Numbered from the stretch's first letter, positions 25,954-35,011 are shown. The stretch is DNA of 64,000 nucleotides from Candidatus Promineofilum glycogenicum (GCA_016707605.1 JADJHJ010000003.1:606191-670190); one strand, 5' to 3'. Notes: a model not told the origin generated them from the sequence alone. Numbers and translations: made by a program.

Positions 25954-27924
25954 ATGTTCCGTTTGGGTCGGTTGACTGCAACCAGATTGCCGCGCGCCGG
26001 CAGTCTGGCCCTACTGATGATCCTGTTGGTGGCCGCCTTCGCCGGTGCGCCCCGCCGTGCGGCATTGGCCCAGGCCGAGCCGCAGTTCCAACACCTGATT
26101 ACGGTCGATGCTGACGGCTTCGCCCGCCAGAACAAGGTCGTCGAGGTGACGTTGAACTTCACGCCGCTCATCGCCGGCGAGGGCGGCTCCGGCGCGCTTG
26201 ACCCCGACTCCATCCGCGTTCACGAGATTGACGCCAACGACGACGTGATTGACGCCGACGTGCCCTTCCAGTTCGACCGCGCCGGCAACTACCATGCCGC
26301 CAACCGGGCGCGGGGCACGCTGGTCTTCCTGATGACCGGCAGCACCGCGGCCAACGAGACGCGCCGCTACCAGGTGCGCTTCGACGTGGCCGGCAGTGGC
26401 TTCACCGCGCCGGCCTTCACCGACCTCGTCGGCCTGACCGACAGCGTCGGCCACAAGGGCTATCAGAGCGTGCGCGTCGTTGCCGGCGGCGTGGAGTACT
26501 TCTACCACAAGCCGGGCGGCGGTTTCGCCACGCTGCTGGACGCCGACAACAACGACTGGATCAACTGGAACACCACCCCCCAGGGCGCGGGCAACTTCCG
26601 CGGTATTCCCAATATGGTTCACCCTAACGACGGCGGCTACTTCCACCCCGGCCGCACCGGCGTCACCACCACCGTCGTCCATGACGGCCCGTTGCGGGCC
26701 ACCTTCCGCTCCGGCAGCAACAACAACGCCTGGCAGGTGCAGTGGGACATCTTCCCCGACTACGCGCGCATGACTGTGCTGAAGGTCGCCGCCAACTACT
26801 GGTTCCTGTATGAAGGCGTGCCCGGCGGCCAGTTGCAGCCCGGCAGCGACCGCCTGACGCGCTCCAACGGCGACAGCATCCCCGCCTCCGGCACGTGGAC
26901 GACCGACATCACCGGCGACGAGTGGGTTTTCGTCACCGACCAGGGCCTCGACCGCTCGCTCTTTCTCATCCACCACCAGGAAGATACGAAGGTGGACGGC
27001 TACTACGCCGACGGCACGGATATGACCATCTTCGGCTTCGGCCGCAACGGCAACCAGCGCCAACTGACCGGCCTGCCGCGCCAGTTCACCCTCGGCTTCG
27101 TGGACGAGACGACCGTCAACGCCGTGCGGCCGGTGGTCAACGCGGCCTACAAGCCGCTGGCCATCACCGGGGCCAACGACGACGGCGACGATGAACCCGG
27201 CCCCATCTGTGACAGCCAGCCCTACACCATCCTCTTCAGCCCCAAGGTGACGAAGACGGTCAATGGCGTCGTGATGAGCGACGAGGATATTATCAGCTAC
27301 GACGCCTCGACCTGCGAGGTGGCCACGGTCTTCGACGGCACGGACGCCGGCCTACCCTCGGCGGCCAATCTGGACGCCATCGCCCTGAAGGACGGCATCA
27401 CCTACTTCAGCCTGCTGGCCCCGACGACCGTGCCGGGCATCGCCGGTAAGGTGGACGACTCCGACGTGGTGGCCTACGACGGGACTGACTTCACGCTCTA
27501 CTTCGATGGCTCGGCCCACGGCCTGTCGACCAACGCCGAAGACGTGGACGCCATCGCCTTCGATGAGACGGGCAAGCTGCTGTTGAGCACGTTTGGCGGC
27601 TTCACGGTACCGGGCATCAGCAAGGGCGGCGACGAAGACTTGGCGCGCTTCGACGCCGGCGTCTGGACGCTGGTCTTCGACGGCTCGCACAACGCCGGGC
27701 TGACGGCCGAGGACGTCGTCGGCGCGTCGGTGGCGGCCAACGGCGACATCTACCTGAGCCTGCTGGATAACTTCAACGTCGGCGGCGTCAGCGGCACGGC
27801 GGCCGACGTCTTCATCTGCACGCCGGGCAGCCTGGGCGCTCTGAACACCACCTGCACCTATAGCCTCTTCTGGAATGCCACGTCGTTCGGCTTGCCCGCC
27901 TTCGACGCGATTGACATCCCCTAA
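25954..27924 (+). CDS. Secreted surface protein with C-terminal FDGSD-repeat domain
   Basis: The 656-residue protein has a signal peptide (MFRLGRLTATRLPRAG, then a hydrophobic stretch and the cleavage-like ALAQA near 40). Residues about 45-410 form an all-beta region of unknown family, 50-60% like the downstream 28003-29577 protein by eye (PFQFDRAGNYHAAN, NMVHPNDGGYFHPGR, FGFGRNGNQRQLTG). Residues about 418-656 carry four units of a repeat with FDGSD/FDGTD-x-GL, NLDAI and GKLLLS, ending FDAIDIP. This domain recurs in the nuclease and in the beta-helix protein. No catalytic residues are recognised. It may be a polysaccharide-binding or lyase-like surface protein, but this is only a guess. Confidence 0.75.
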   Translation: MFRLGRLTATRLPRAGSLALLMILLVAAFAGAPRRAALAQAEPQFQHLITVDADGFARQNKVVEVTLNFTPLIAGEGGSGALDPDSIRVHEIDANDDVIDADVPFQFDRAGNYHAANRARGTLVFLMTGSTAANETRRYQVRFDVAGSGFTAPAFTDLVGLTDSVGHKGYQSVRVVAGGVEYFYHKPGGGFATLLDADNNDWINWNTTPQGAGNFRGIPNMVHPNDGGYFHPGRTGVTTTVVHDGPLRATFRSGSNNNAWQVQWDIFPDYARMTVLKVAANYWFLYEGVPGGQLQPGSDRLTRSNGDSIPASGTWTTDITGDEWVFVTDQGLDRSLFLIHHQEDTKVDGYYADGTDMTIFGFGRNGNQRQLTGLPRQFTLGFVDETTVNAVRPVVNAAYKPLAITGANDDGDDEPGPICDSQPYTILFSPKVTKTVNGVVMSDEDIISYDASTCEVATVFDGTDAGLPSAANLDAIALKDGITYFSLLAPTTVPGIAGKVDDSDVVAYDGTDFTLYFDGSAHGLSTNAEDVDAIAFDETGKLLLSTFGGFTVPGISKGGDEDLARFDAGVWTLVFDGSHNAGLTAEDVVGASVAANGDIYLSLLDNFNVGGVSGTAADVFICTPGSLGALNTTCTYSLFWNATSFGLPAFDAIDIP

Positions 27925-27948
27925 ACCTAAAACATCATCGCCGCCAGC

Positions 27949-27983
27949 GAGCGCGGTTCGGGCCACTCGTCCGAACCGCGCTC
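27949..27983 (+). terminator. Intergenic hairpin between two paralogous surface genes
   Basis: A perfect 13-bp stem (GAGCGCGGTTCGG with its complement at 27971-27983), loop of 9 nt, 20 bp before the next ATG. No T-run follows, so it may attenuate or stabilise rather than terminate. Confidence 0.5.
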
Positions 27984-28002
27984 CCATCTGGACAGGACTG
28001 TT

Positions 28003-29577
28003 ATGAGCAAACGCGCTGCCCTCATTGTCGTCATCACCCTGGCCCTTCTGCTGCCGGCCCTGGCCTGGCAGTCGAGCGAGGCCGCGCCGCCCAACGCCGG
28101 CTGGTGGGATGCGGCCTGGGCTTACCGCGCCGCCGTCACCGTCAGCGCCGCCGGCTACGCGCGCGAAGAGAAGGTGGCCGACGTGGCCATCAACTTTACC
28201 GACCTGCTCGACCAGGTGGGCGAGGGCAGCCGCTTCGACCCCGATTCGCTGCGTGTGCTGGAGGTGGACGGGACGACGGTCATCGACGACGCCGTGCCCT
28301 TCCAGTTCGACCGCGCCGCCAACTACAACCCGTCGAGCAACGCCGCCGGCACGCTGCTCATCCTGTTGACCGGGGCAACGGCCGCCGACGAGACGCGCCA
28401 CTACGACGTCTACTTCGACGTCATCGGCAGCGACCACGCGGCAGTGGACTTCCCCAACCGCGTCAACGCGACCACCATCACCGACGCCTTCGGCTATGAG
28501 ACGTTCCGCATCGCCAACGACGACGGTATCTACTACTACCACAAGACGGGCGGCGGCTTCGCCTCGCTGATTGACGTGGATGAAAAGGACTGGATTGGCT
28601 GGAACCCCGCTCCCAAGGGCGCGGGCGACTTCCGCGGCGTGCCCAACATGGTTCACCCCAACGACGGCGGCCACTTCCACCCCGGCCGGGCGACGGTCGA
28701 TAGCGGCTACACCCGGCGCGGCCCGCTGAAGGCCACCATTCGCTCCGTCACGCTCGACACGCTGTGGACGACGCAGTGGGAAATCTATCCCGACTACGCC
28801 CGGCTGACGGTGCTGAAGGTGGCTGCCGGCAAGCCTTACTGGTTCCTCTATGAAGGCACGCCCGGCGGCAACCTGGAATTGGCCACCGACCTGGTGGTGC
28901 GCTCCGACGGCGCGACCATTACCGCCGGCGAGAGCTGGACGGGCGACTTGCCGGGCGAGGAGTGGGTCACCTTCGCTGACCCGGCGCTCGGACGCTCCTT
29001 CTACGCCATCCACCATGAAGAAGACGAGATCATCGACTCCTACACGCCCGACGATCTGGGCCAGATGACCATCCTCGGCTTCGGCCGCAACGGCAACGGC
29101 CGCTTCCTGACCGGCACGGGCCGGCAGATGACCATCGGGTTGGTGGACGAGACCGAACTGGAGGCCGTCGCGCCGGTTGTCCACGCGGCCTACAAACCGC
29201 TGGCGGCGGCCGTCGGCCCAACGGAGCAGCGCCCGGCCACGCCCACGCCCTCCCCCTCGCCGACCAGCGCGCCGACCGACACGCCCACCCCCACCGCGAC
29301 ACCCACGGCCACGCCGACTGAAACGCCCACGGCGACACCCACGGAAACGCCGACGGCCACGCCAACGGAAACGCCGACCGCGACATTCACCCCGACGGCC
29401 ACAGCGACCGCCACGGCGACGGCCACCGCCACGGCGACCCACACCCCGACGGCTACGGCCACGGCGACCTACACCCCGACGGCCACGGCCACCGCCACAG
29501 CAACAAACACGCCCACGGCCACAGCGACCCGTCGCCCGTTCTATACGTGGTATTTACCCGCCGTTCGCGGGCAATAA
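28003..29577 (+). CDS. Secreted surface protein, paralogue, with TPTAT-rich tail ending YLPAVRGQ
   Basis: The 524-residue protein has a signal peptide (MSKRAALIVVITLALLLPALA, cleavage near SSEAA). The body (residues about 35-405) parallels the preceding protein: PFQFDRAANYNPSSN, GFASLIDVDEKDWIGWN, NMVHPNDGGHFHPGRA, FGFGRNGNGRFLTG. Instead of the FDGSD repeat domain it has a Thr/Pro/Ala-rich stalk (about 408-510, dominated by TPTAT and TATAT units) and the short hydrophobic-basic end WYLPAVRGQ. A tail of this kind recurs on the 32251 lipoprotein. The stalk suggests surface display with variable spacing. The family is unknown to me. A good ribosome site (AGGAC) precedes the ATG. Confidence 0.75.
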   Translation: MSKRAALIVVITLALLLPALAWQSSEAAPPNAGWWDAAWAYRAAVTVSAAGYAREEKVADVAINFTDLLDQVGEGSRFDPDSLRVLEVDGTTVIDDAVPFQFDRAANYNPSSNAAGTLLILLTGATAADETRHYDVYFDVIGSDHAAVDFPNRVNATTITDAFGYETFRIANDDGIYYYHKTGGGFASLIDVDEKDWIGWNPAPKGAGDFRGVPNMVHPNDGGHFHPGRATVDSGYTRRGPLKATIRSVTLDTLWTTQWEIYPDYARLTVLKVAAGKPYWFLYEGTPGGNLELATDLVVRSDGATITAGESWTGDLPGEEWVTFADPALGRSFYAIHHEEDEIIDSYTPDDLGQMTILGFGRNGNGRFLTGTGRQMTIGLVDETELEAVAPVVHAAYKPLAAAVGPTEQRPATPTPSPSPTSAPTDTPTPTATPTATPTETPTATPTETPTATPTETPTATFTPTATATATATATATATHTPTATATATYTPTATATATATNTPTATATRRPFYTWYLPAVRGQ

Positions 29578-29674
29578 CCTCCGGTAACGACAGCGCACCG
29601 TAAGACACGCTGTAAGCCCTATTACCTATCATCTAAGGTAGGACACCTATATCCGGTGTGCCCGTCTACCTGTC

Positions 29675-29750
29675 GCCCTTGTAGCGCGGGATGGTATCCC
29701 GCGTTCTGCACTGCCCAAGACGCGGGATACCATCCCGCGCTACAAGGGGC
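29675..29750. repeat. Hairpin element (TAGCGCGGGATGGTATCCCGCG)
   Basis: Left arm 29675-29703 and right arm 29721-29750 are reverse complements apart from one extra G. Each arm itself contains the palindrome CGCGGGAT..ATCCCGCG. A related half-copy lies at about 39567-39600. It separates the two secreted-protein genes. Confidence 0.85.
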
Positions 29751-29814
29751 GGCCGGTCCGTATTGGAGCAACGAGAGTCGTATTGGGTTCGTGGGTAAGA
29801 GAGGTAATGGAGCC

Positions 29815-32160
29815 ATGACAGCTACCACGTATCGTTATTCGCTGTTCGGTATTGGATTCCTTTGTCTGCTGGGGCTGCTGCTCGCCCTGGGGCGCGGCGT
29901 GCCGGTCATGGCCGCCGGCGACCGCTACGTAAACCCCGCCGGCAGCGACAGCGGCGACTGCGCCAACGTCGCCACGCCTTGTCTGACCATCGCCTACGCT
30001 GTGGCCCAGGCCACCGCCGGCGACACCATTCATCTGGCCGCCGGAACCTACACCGGGCCGGGCAACCAGCACGTCATCATTTCCAAAGCACTGACGCTGG
30101 CCGGGGCCGGCGCGGATACTATCCTGACGTACGACCCGTTGACCGAATGGACGCTGGGCGGCCGTCTCGGCATCCTGGAAATCCGCACCAGCGACGTCAC
30201 CGTCCGCGATCTGACCATTCGCGACGTGCCCATCGAGGACGGCGTCCCCCTGTGGGGAGTGCAAATCTGGAAGAGCGGCAGCACGGTCGCCAACGCCACC
30301 TTCGACACGGTGCACTTCCTCAACAACGCCGGCCGCGGCATCGAACTGCACAACGACACGACCATCGTCGATCTGGTGGTGCGCCACAGCCTCTTCGAGG
30401 ACAACGCCGCCCACGGCATCCGTTCGGCCAGCACGGCGCGCATTGACGGCTTTACCATCACCGACACCATCTTCCGCAACAACGGCCAGAGCGCCTACAC
30501 CCAGTCGGCCGGCAGCGCCGGCTATCTTTCCGGTCTGCGGATCGATGGCGGTACGTTCGAGGGCAACGCCGTCCACGCCCTGCAACTCGGCAACGTCTAC
30601 GATGCTATTATCGAGCATTCGACCTTCAGCGGCGGCGGCCGGGGCATCCTTTTCGTCACCGCCGCGGCCGGCGCCGACCCCATCGGCCAGGTAACAATTC
30701 GCAACAACGTGCTGACCGACCTGGGCGACGCGGCGATTCTGGTAGACATCACTAACACCGCTCTCGACGCGCCGCTGGTCATCGAGGGCAACAGCGTCAA
30801 TCAGGCGGTTGACCTCCTGGGCATTGCCGGCGCGACGTTCGACGTTGGCCTGGCCGCCGGGCAGACGCACGCCGCGATCACCGTGGATAACAACGCCATT
30901 ACCCACAGCGGCGCGCTGGGCGCGGCCACGGCCGCCCATGCCTTGAAGCTGAGCGGTGGGTTGACCAACGTGACCATCACCGACAATCAATTCGATGGCG
31001 GCGGCGTCGCCAACAACGGCGGCGAGCCGGCCAATAGCGGCGTCTACCTGGCGTCCAATTCGACCCAGTTCGGGGCCATCGCCGCCGGCGATGCCGTCGA
31101 ACTCACGACCAACACCATCAGCGGCTTCGTCAACGGCGTCACCGTCTACGACGAGGTCGGCGGCGTGTTCGGCGGGCTGCCGGCGGCCAACGGCCTCGCT
31201 CTCGTCCGCAACAGCATCGCCGGCAACAGCGCCTTCGGCGTGCGCTCCGGCCCGGCCAACGCCGCCGCGGCTATCTGCAACTGGTGGGGATCGGCCACTG
31301 GGCCGAGCGGCGTCGGCCCCGGCGCGGGCGACGCGGTTAGCAGCCACGTGCTCTTCGCCCCCTGGCTGGCCAGCAGCGATCTGGCCGGCAGTCTGTGCGG
31401 CAGCGTCAATGACATCTTCGTCGGCACCAACAGCCACGGCCAGGTCGCCGGCATTCCCTTCACCGACGTGGACGTGATGGCCCTGGATCGGGACACGGGC
31501 ACGTGGTCGAAGTTCTTCGAGGGTGAGGACGTGAACGTCTCCACCAACCTGACCGGCTTCACCTTCGAGCCGGGCGGCTGTCTGCTGGTGAGCTTTGACG
31601 GCAACGAGAAGAAGCTCGGCCTGGGCTTCATCAAGCCCAACGACATTCTGAAGTTCTGCCCGACCTCGTTGGGCGAGACGACCACCGGAACCTGGAGCGT
31701 CTATTTCGATGGCTCCGACGTGGGGCTGGCCGCCAAGAGCGAGAATCTGGACGCCCTCGAACTATTGCCCGACGGCCGCTTGTTATTGAGCACCAAGGGT
31801 AGCTTCTCCGTCAAGGACGCGGCCAACAATACTCTGGCTGGGCGCGACGAAGACATCCTCGTCTTTGACCCGACGACGCTAGGGGCGAACACGACCGGCA
31901 CGTTCGCGCTCTATCTGGATGGTTCGGACGTGCCCGGGCTGGTCAAAGAAGACGTAGGCGGCATCTACTACAACCCGCTGAACGGCGACCTGCACATCTC
32001 CATCCCCGGCAGCTTCAACGTCGGCGGTGTGGCCGGCAGTTCGAGCGACATCATCATCCTGCGACCCAGCGGCGGTGGTTACGCGGTCTTGCCCTACTGG
32101 CACGGCCCGGACGACGGCTGGAGCTACGCCTTGCGCAGTATGCACATCGATCTGCCGTAG
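29815..32160 (+). CDS. Secreted right-handed beta-helix protein with FDGSD-repeat C-terminus
   Basis: The 781-residue protein starts MTATTYRYSLFGIGFLCLL, a signal peptide, with GAGGT upstream; the longer frame crosses a repeat element and is rejected. Residues about 35-520 are a parallel beta-helix with the opening motif YVNPAGSDSGDCANVATPCLT, typical of pectate-lyase-like CASH/PbH1 proteins. Several coils follow (e.g. GGGRGILFVT, NNGGEPANSGVYLASN). No lyase residues are identifiable. Residues about 530-781 form four units of the FDGSD-type repeat (YFDGSDVGL, YLDGSDVPGL) and end HIDLP. It is probably surface exposed and may be an adhesin or sugar-binding protein. Confidence 0.8.
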   Translation: MTATTYRYSLFGIGFLCLLGLLLALGRGVPVMAAGDRYVNPAGSDSGDCANVATPCLTIAYAVAQATAGDTIHLAAGTYTGPGNQHVIISKALTLAGAGADTILTYDPLTEWTLGGRLGILEIRTSDVTVRDLTIRDVPIEDGVPLWGVQIWKSGSTVANATFDTVHFLNNAGRGIELHNDTTIVDLVVRHSLFEDNAAHGIRSASTARIDGFTITDTIFRNNGQSAYTQSAGSAGYLSGLRIDGGTFEGNAVHALQLGNVYDAIIEHSTFSGGGRGILFVTAAAGADPIGQVTIRNNVLTDLGDAAILVDITNTALDAPLVIEGNSVNQAVDLLGIAGATFDVGLAAGQTHAAITVDNNAITHSGALGAATAAHALKLSGGLTNVTITDNQFDGGGVANNGGEPANSGVYLASNSTQFGAIAAGDAVELTTNTISGFVNGVTVYDEVGGVFGGLPAANGLALVRNSIAGNSAFGVRSGPANAAAAICNWWGSATGPSGVGPGAGDAVSSHVLFAPWLASSDLAGSLCGSVNDIFVGTNSHGQVAGIPFTDVDVMALDRDTGTWSKFFEGEDVNVSTNLTGFTFEPGGCLLVSFDGNEKKLGLGFIKPNDILKFCPTSLGETTTGTWSVYFDGSDVGLAAKSENLDALELLPDGRLLLSTKGSFSVKDAANNTLAGRDEDILVFDPTTLGANTTGTFALYLDGSDVPGLVKEDVGGIYYNPLNGDLHISIPGSFNVGGVAGSSSDIIILRPSGGGYAVLPYWHGPDDGWSYALRSMHIDLP

Positions 32161-32250
32161 GGGTTAAGCCCCTGGCCGTAGGCGCGCGTTGACCGGCGGG
32201 ACGCGCTTTGGATTGACCGGAGCGCGGCCCGCCGTTTGGCGTTGGGGCCG

Positions 32251-33417
32251 TTAGCGCCGGGCGACGACGGCCGGCAGGTAGGTCGCCTCGTCGCGCGTGG
32301 CCACTTGGCCCGAATCGGGGTCGAGCATCAGCGACGACACGTCCACCGCCTCGAAGTCGTCGCCGGTCAGCCGGTCGAGCTGGTGCAGCACGTCGTTGTT
32401 CCAACGCTCATCGGGCGCGCCGGAGACGTACCACGGCGAGCCGTTGTCGGCCAGGATGATGCCGTAGCGCTGCATGGCCCGCAGGATGACCTGTACCTCC
32501 GGCGCGAAGCCGCTCAGGTCGAAGTCGGCCCGCAGCCGGAAGCGCTGGCCCATCGGCGGGTAGCGCGTCTCGGTCAGGTCAGAGGCGAAGTGGCGCGCCG
32601 GCCAGACGAACGCCCGCTGCGTGTCGGGCGCGGTGAAGCGCAGGGCGTGGCCGATCTCCCCGGCCAGCACCTCGTCGTAGCGCACCAGGCCGGGCAGGAT
32701 GGGCAGCCCGGCGGCGTCGGCCGAAGTCCAGCCGGCCGGGCGCAGGGCGTGGCTGCGCAGGTCGTAGATAGCCCCCGACCCCGCGTCCCAGCCGCCGTCG
32801 TCGCGCGGCCAGGCGTCGTACAACTCATAGAGGCGGCACGTCCCTTCCTGAACGATCAGGATGTGGCGGTCGCCGTCGCTCTGCGGGCCGCCCTCGATGG
32901 GCGCGTCGGGTGGGACGGGGTAGGGGCCGGGGTCGCTCTCGTCATCGTAAGTGAAGCTGACCGATACGCCGGGCTGGCCGGCGGGCACGACGACGTAGGG
33001 GATGCCGATTGGCCCGCCATCCTCCGGCGGCCAGATGCCGGAGCCGAAGTCGGCGTGGAACTCGGCGTCGCGGCCGATGGCGTCCACGTAATCGTCCGAC
33101 AGCGGGTGGCGCGGCAGCATGTCAATGGGCGTGTTCCAGATGTTGTCGGGCGGGAAGAGGGGGCAGGGGAGGAGAGCAGGGGAGCGGGGGAGCGGGGGAG
33201 CAGGGGAGACGGCCTCCTCGCCCTGTACCAGAGGGCCTCTTGTCCCCTCTCCCTCTGGGAGAGGGTTAGGAGAGGGCCTCTTGTCCCCTCTCCCTGGGAG
33301 AGGGCCAGGGAAAGGGTTCTGCGTCCCCTGGCCCTGTGGCAGAGGGCTTTGGCGATTTGGCGATGCACAAGCCAACAGCCCCAGCGCAACGGCCATGAAA
33401 GCGGATGCCATTCGCAT
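32251..33417 (-). CDS. Lipoprotein with repeat element inserted after lipobox; ends YLPAVVARR
   Basis: The 388-residue lipoprotein starts MRMASAFMAVALGLLACAS (lipobox GLLAC, AAGGAG site just upstream). Residues about 20-90 are the translation of an in-frame hairpin element (NPLPEGEGTRGPL, PFPGPLPGRGDKRPSP) and act as a Pro/Gly linker. The globular part begins around PPDNIWNTPIDMLPRHPLS. It has conserved-looking WPPEDGGPIGIPYVVVP, HALRFTAP and GIILADNGSPWYVSG segments, a pattern I recognise only as a secreted hypothetical family. The C-terminus YLPAVVARR matches the tail of the 28003-29577 protein. The gene is convergent with the beta-helix gene. The function is unknown. Confidence 0.75.
   Translation of the reverse strand: MRMASAFMAVALGLLACASPNRQSPLPQGQGTQNPFPGPLPGRGDKRPSPNPLPEGEGTRGPLVQGEEAVSPAPPLPRSPALLPCPLFPPDNIWNTPIDMLPRHPLSDDYVDAIGRDAEFHADFGSGIWPPEDGGPIGIPYVVVPAGQPGVSVSFTYDDESDPGPYPVPPDAPIEGGPQSDGDRHILIVQEGTCRLYELYDAWPRDDGGWDAGSGAIYDLRSHALRPAGWTSADAAGLPILPGLVRYDEVLAGEIGHALRFTAPDTQRAFVWPARHFASDLTETRYPPMGQRFRLRADFDLSGFAPEVQVILRAMQRYGIILADNGSPWYVSGAPDERWNNDVLHQLDRLTGDDFEAVDVSSLMLDPDSGQVATRDEATYLPAVVARR
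33156..33350. repeat. Hairpin/tandem element inside a lipoprotein gene (CTCTCCC-GGGAGAGG words)
   Basis: Several copies of GGCCTCTTGTCCCCTCTCCC followed by TGGGAGAGGG form nested palindromes, next to an array of GGGGGAGC words (33170-33205). The length keeps the reading frame, so the lipoprotein linker absorbs it. Confidence 0.8.
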
Positions 33418-33598
33418 AGTCAACTCCTTGAAAGCCGTAGTTTGGTTGGCGCGTCGTTGACAGTCAACCGGGAGAGAAAGCCGCTCGTTTCCCAGCCACG
33501 TCCAACCCGGTTGACTGGCCCCTACGCCACTCATGGTCGTTTCGCGGCTCGGCCGTTTAGTTTGCTAAAGTTCATAAGCCGCGGGGCTATCCAACAAC

Positions 33599-33614
33599 GG
33601 CCCGTCAACGGGCC
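33599..33614. terminator. Short hairpin after the RDD gene
   Basis: GGCCCG-TCAA-CGGGCC lies about 27 bp beyond the RDD gene stop on the minus strand. There is no clear U-tract, so termination is only possible. The surrounding 223 bp hold nothing else that I recognise. Confidence 0.3.
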
Positions 33615-33640
33615 TTGCTGCGCGCCCGCCGGAAGCCGCA

Positions 33641-34912
33641 TCAAGGCCCGCGCTGCTGCCAAGGCAACACCCCGCTGACGCTCAACTCCTCGCGCAGAAA
33701 CGACTCGTCGGGCACGGCCGGCCAGTCGTAGACGACGACGCTGCCGGCCAGCTTGTCGTGCCACCCCTGCCGCCGCCGGTCGAACAGCGCCCACAGGAAG
33801 CCGACGAACAGGGCCAGCCCGGAGACGTAACTGCCGATCATGCGCAGCACGGCCCGGCCGAACGACAGCCGCCGCCCGTCGCCGCGCACCACGCGCACAC
33901 CCACCAGCAGCCCGCCGACCGTCTGACCGTTCAGGTTCCAGCCGATGACGCCATAGCTGATGATCATGAGCGTGCCGACGACGCCGGTCACGGCCGCGCC
34001 GGTAGCCGCCGGCAGCCCACCGGCGGGGATGAAGCGGCCGAGCAGCGCCTCGACGTTGAACAGGCTCAGCAGGGCGTTGATGAACGTTGTCGCCAGCGAC
34101 AGAGCGACCATCAGCAGTGAGAGGTCGAGCAGCAGCGCCACCAGACGGCTGGCGAAACCGGCGTAGTGGCCGGCCAGCGTGTGCTCGACGCCGGGCAGAG
34201 GGGCCAGCGCCGGGCGGCGGCGCAGATAGTCGGCGCGGAAGGGCGGTGTCTCGCCCAAAGCGGCGCGCTGGGTGCGCCGCGCCAACGACACGTCGAGGCT
34301 CACCAGCCGCTCACGAATCTCCTCGATGATCTCCTCGATCAGCCCGGTGCTCTGGCTCTGGACGACCTGCTGCACCAGCACCTGGACGCCCTCGTTCTGC
34401 GTCAGGTCGGACACCGACCGCTGCATCAGGCCGCCCAGCGACACCTCGGCCACGGCCCGGCTGCGCGCCTCTTCGCGCCGGCCGGTCGCGGTCCAGCCCT
34501 TGACGATGGCCTCGCCGCGCGCCTGGTAGCGCTGGAAGCGGACGCGCACCGGCCGCAACAGGCGGCTGCGGCGCAGGGGACGGCTGGCGCGGTCGAGCGT
34601 GCGGCCTAGAGCATCGGTTGTCTCATTCAGCAGACGGCCGCCGCGCCCGGCTGAGGCGCGCGCGTCAGTCAGCAGGCCGACGGCCGTGTGGCGGGCCGTG
34701 GTCAGGGGATCGGGCGGGTCCCACTCGGCCGCCGGGCGCAGCACCGACTCCAGCGTGCGCGGCAGCTCGGCCGGCTCGGCGGCGATCTCCAGCCGGGCGG
34801 CGACGTTGTCGCTGACGATTAGCGCCCCGCCCAGGGCCAGCTCCGATAGCGTCGGCCGCCGCGGCGCGGGCGGCGGATCGGTCGCAGCAACAGGTTGGTG
34901 GCTTTCGTCCAT
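33641..34912 (-). CDS. RDD family membrane protein
   Basis: The 423-residue protein has a long cytoplasmic N-terminal region (about 1-235, charged, with helices such as STGLIEEIIEEIRERLVSLD). An RDD domain with three or four membrane segments follows. The RDD signatures are YAGFASRLVALLLDLSLL, then GQTVGGLLVGVRVVRGDG and LWALFDRRRQGWHDKLAGSVVV. RDD proteins are linked to transport or envelope functions, mostly unproven. The 34912 Met is preceded by GGGGAGA. A phytoene/squalene-type synthase is encoded upstream in the same direction, with a hairpin element between. Confidence 0.88.
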   Translation of the reverse strand: MDESHQPVAATDPPPAPRRPTLSELALGGALIVSDNVAARLEIAAEPAELPRTLESVLRPAAEWDPPDPLTTARHTAVGLLTDARASAGRGGRLLNETTDALGRTLDRASRPLRRSRLLRPVRVRFQRYQARGEAIVKGWTATGRREEARSRAVAEVSLGGLMQRSVSDLTQNEGVQVLVQQVVQSQSTGLIEEIIEEIRERLVSLDVSLARRTQRAALGETPPFRADYLRRRPALAPLPGVEHTLAGHYAGFASRLVALLLDLSLLMVALSLATTFINALLSLFNVEALLGRFIPAGGLPAATGAAVTGVVGTLMIISYGVIGWNLNGQTVGGLLVGVRVVRGDGRRLSFGRAVLRMIGSYVSGLALFVGFLWALFDRRRQGWHDKLAGSVVVYDWPAVPDESFLREELSVSGVLPWQQRGP

Positions 34913-34942
34913 GACAAACAGTCTCCCCTCTCACAAAGATCG

Positions 34943-35011
34943 GAACCACAGATTTCACAGATTTCACAGATTCGCCTAAAAAATCTGTGGAATCTGTGAA
35001 ATCTGTGGTTC
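34943..35011. repeat. Hairpin element (CACAGATTT words)
   Basis: Left arm 34943-34972 and right arm 34982-35011 are 30 bp with one mismatch, and the loop is 9 bp. The stop codon of the phytoene/squalene-type synthase lies in the loop, and the last residues of that protein (QISQIPQIF) are encoded by one arm. The same word family occurs at 2553-2717, 36015-36081 and 41838-41868. Confidence 0.9.

Noticed and set aside
29280..29530. Possible CRISPR-like or tandem-repeat locus
   Set aside because: The repeats (ACGGCGACACCCACGG-like) encode a TPTAT stalk in frame within a secreted protein; there are no unique spacers.
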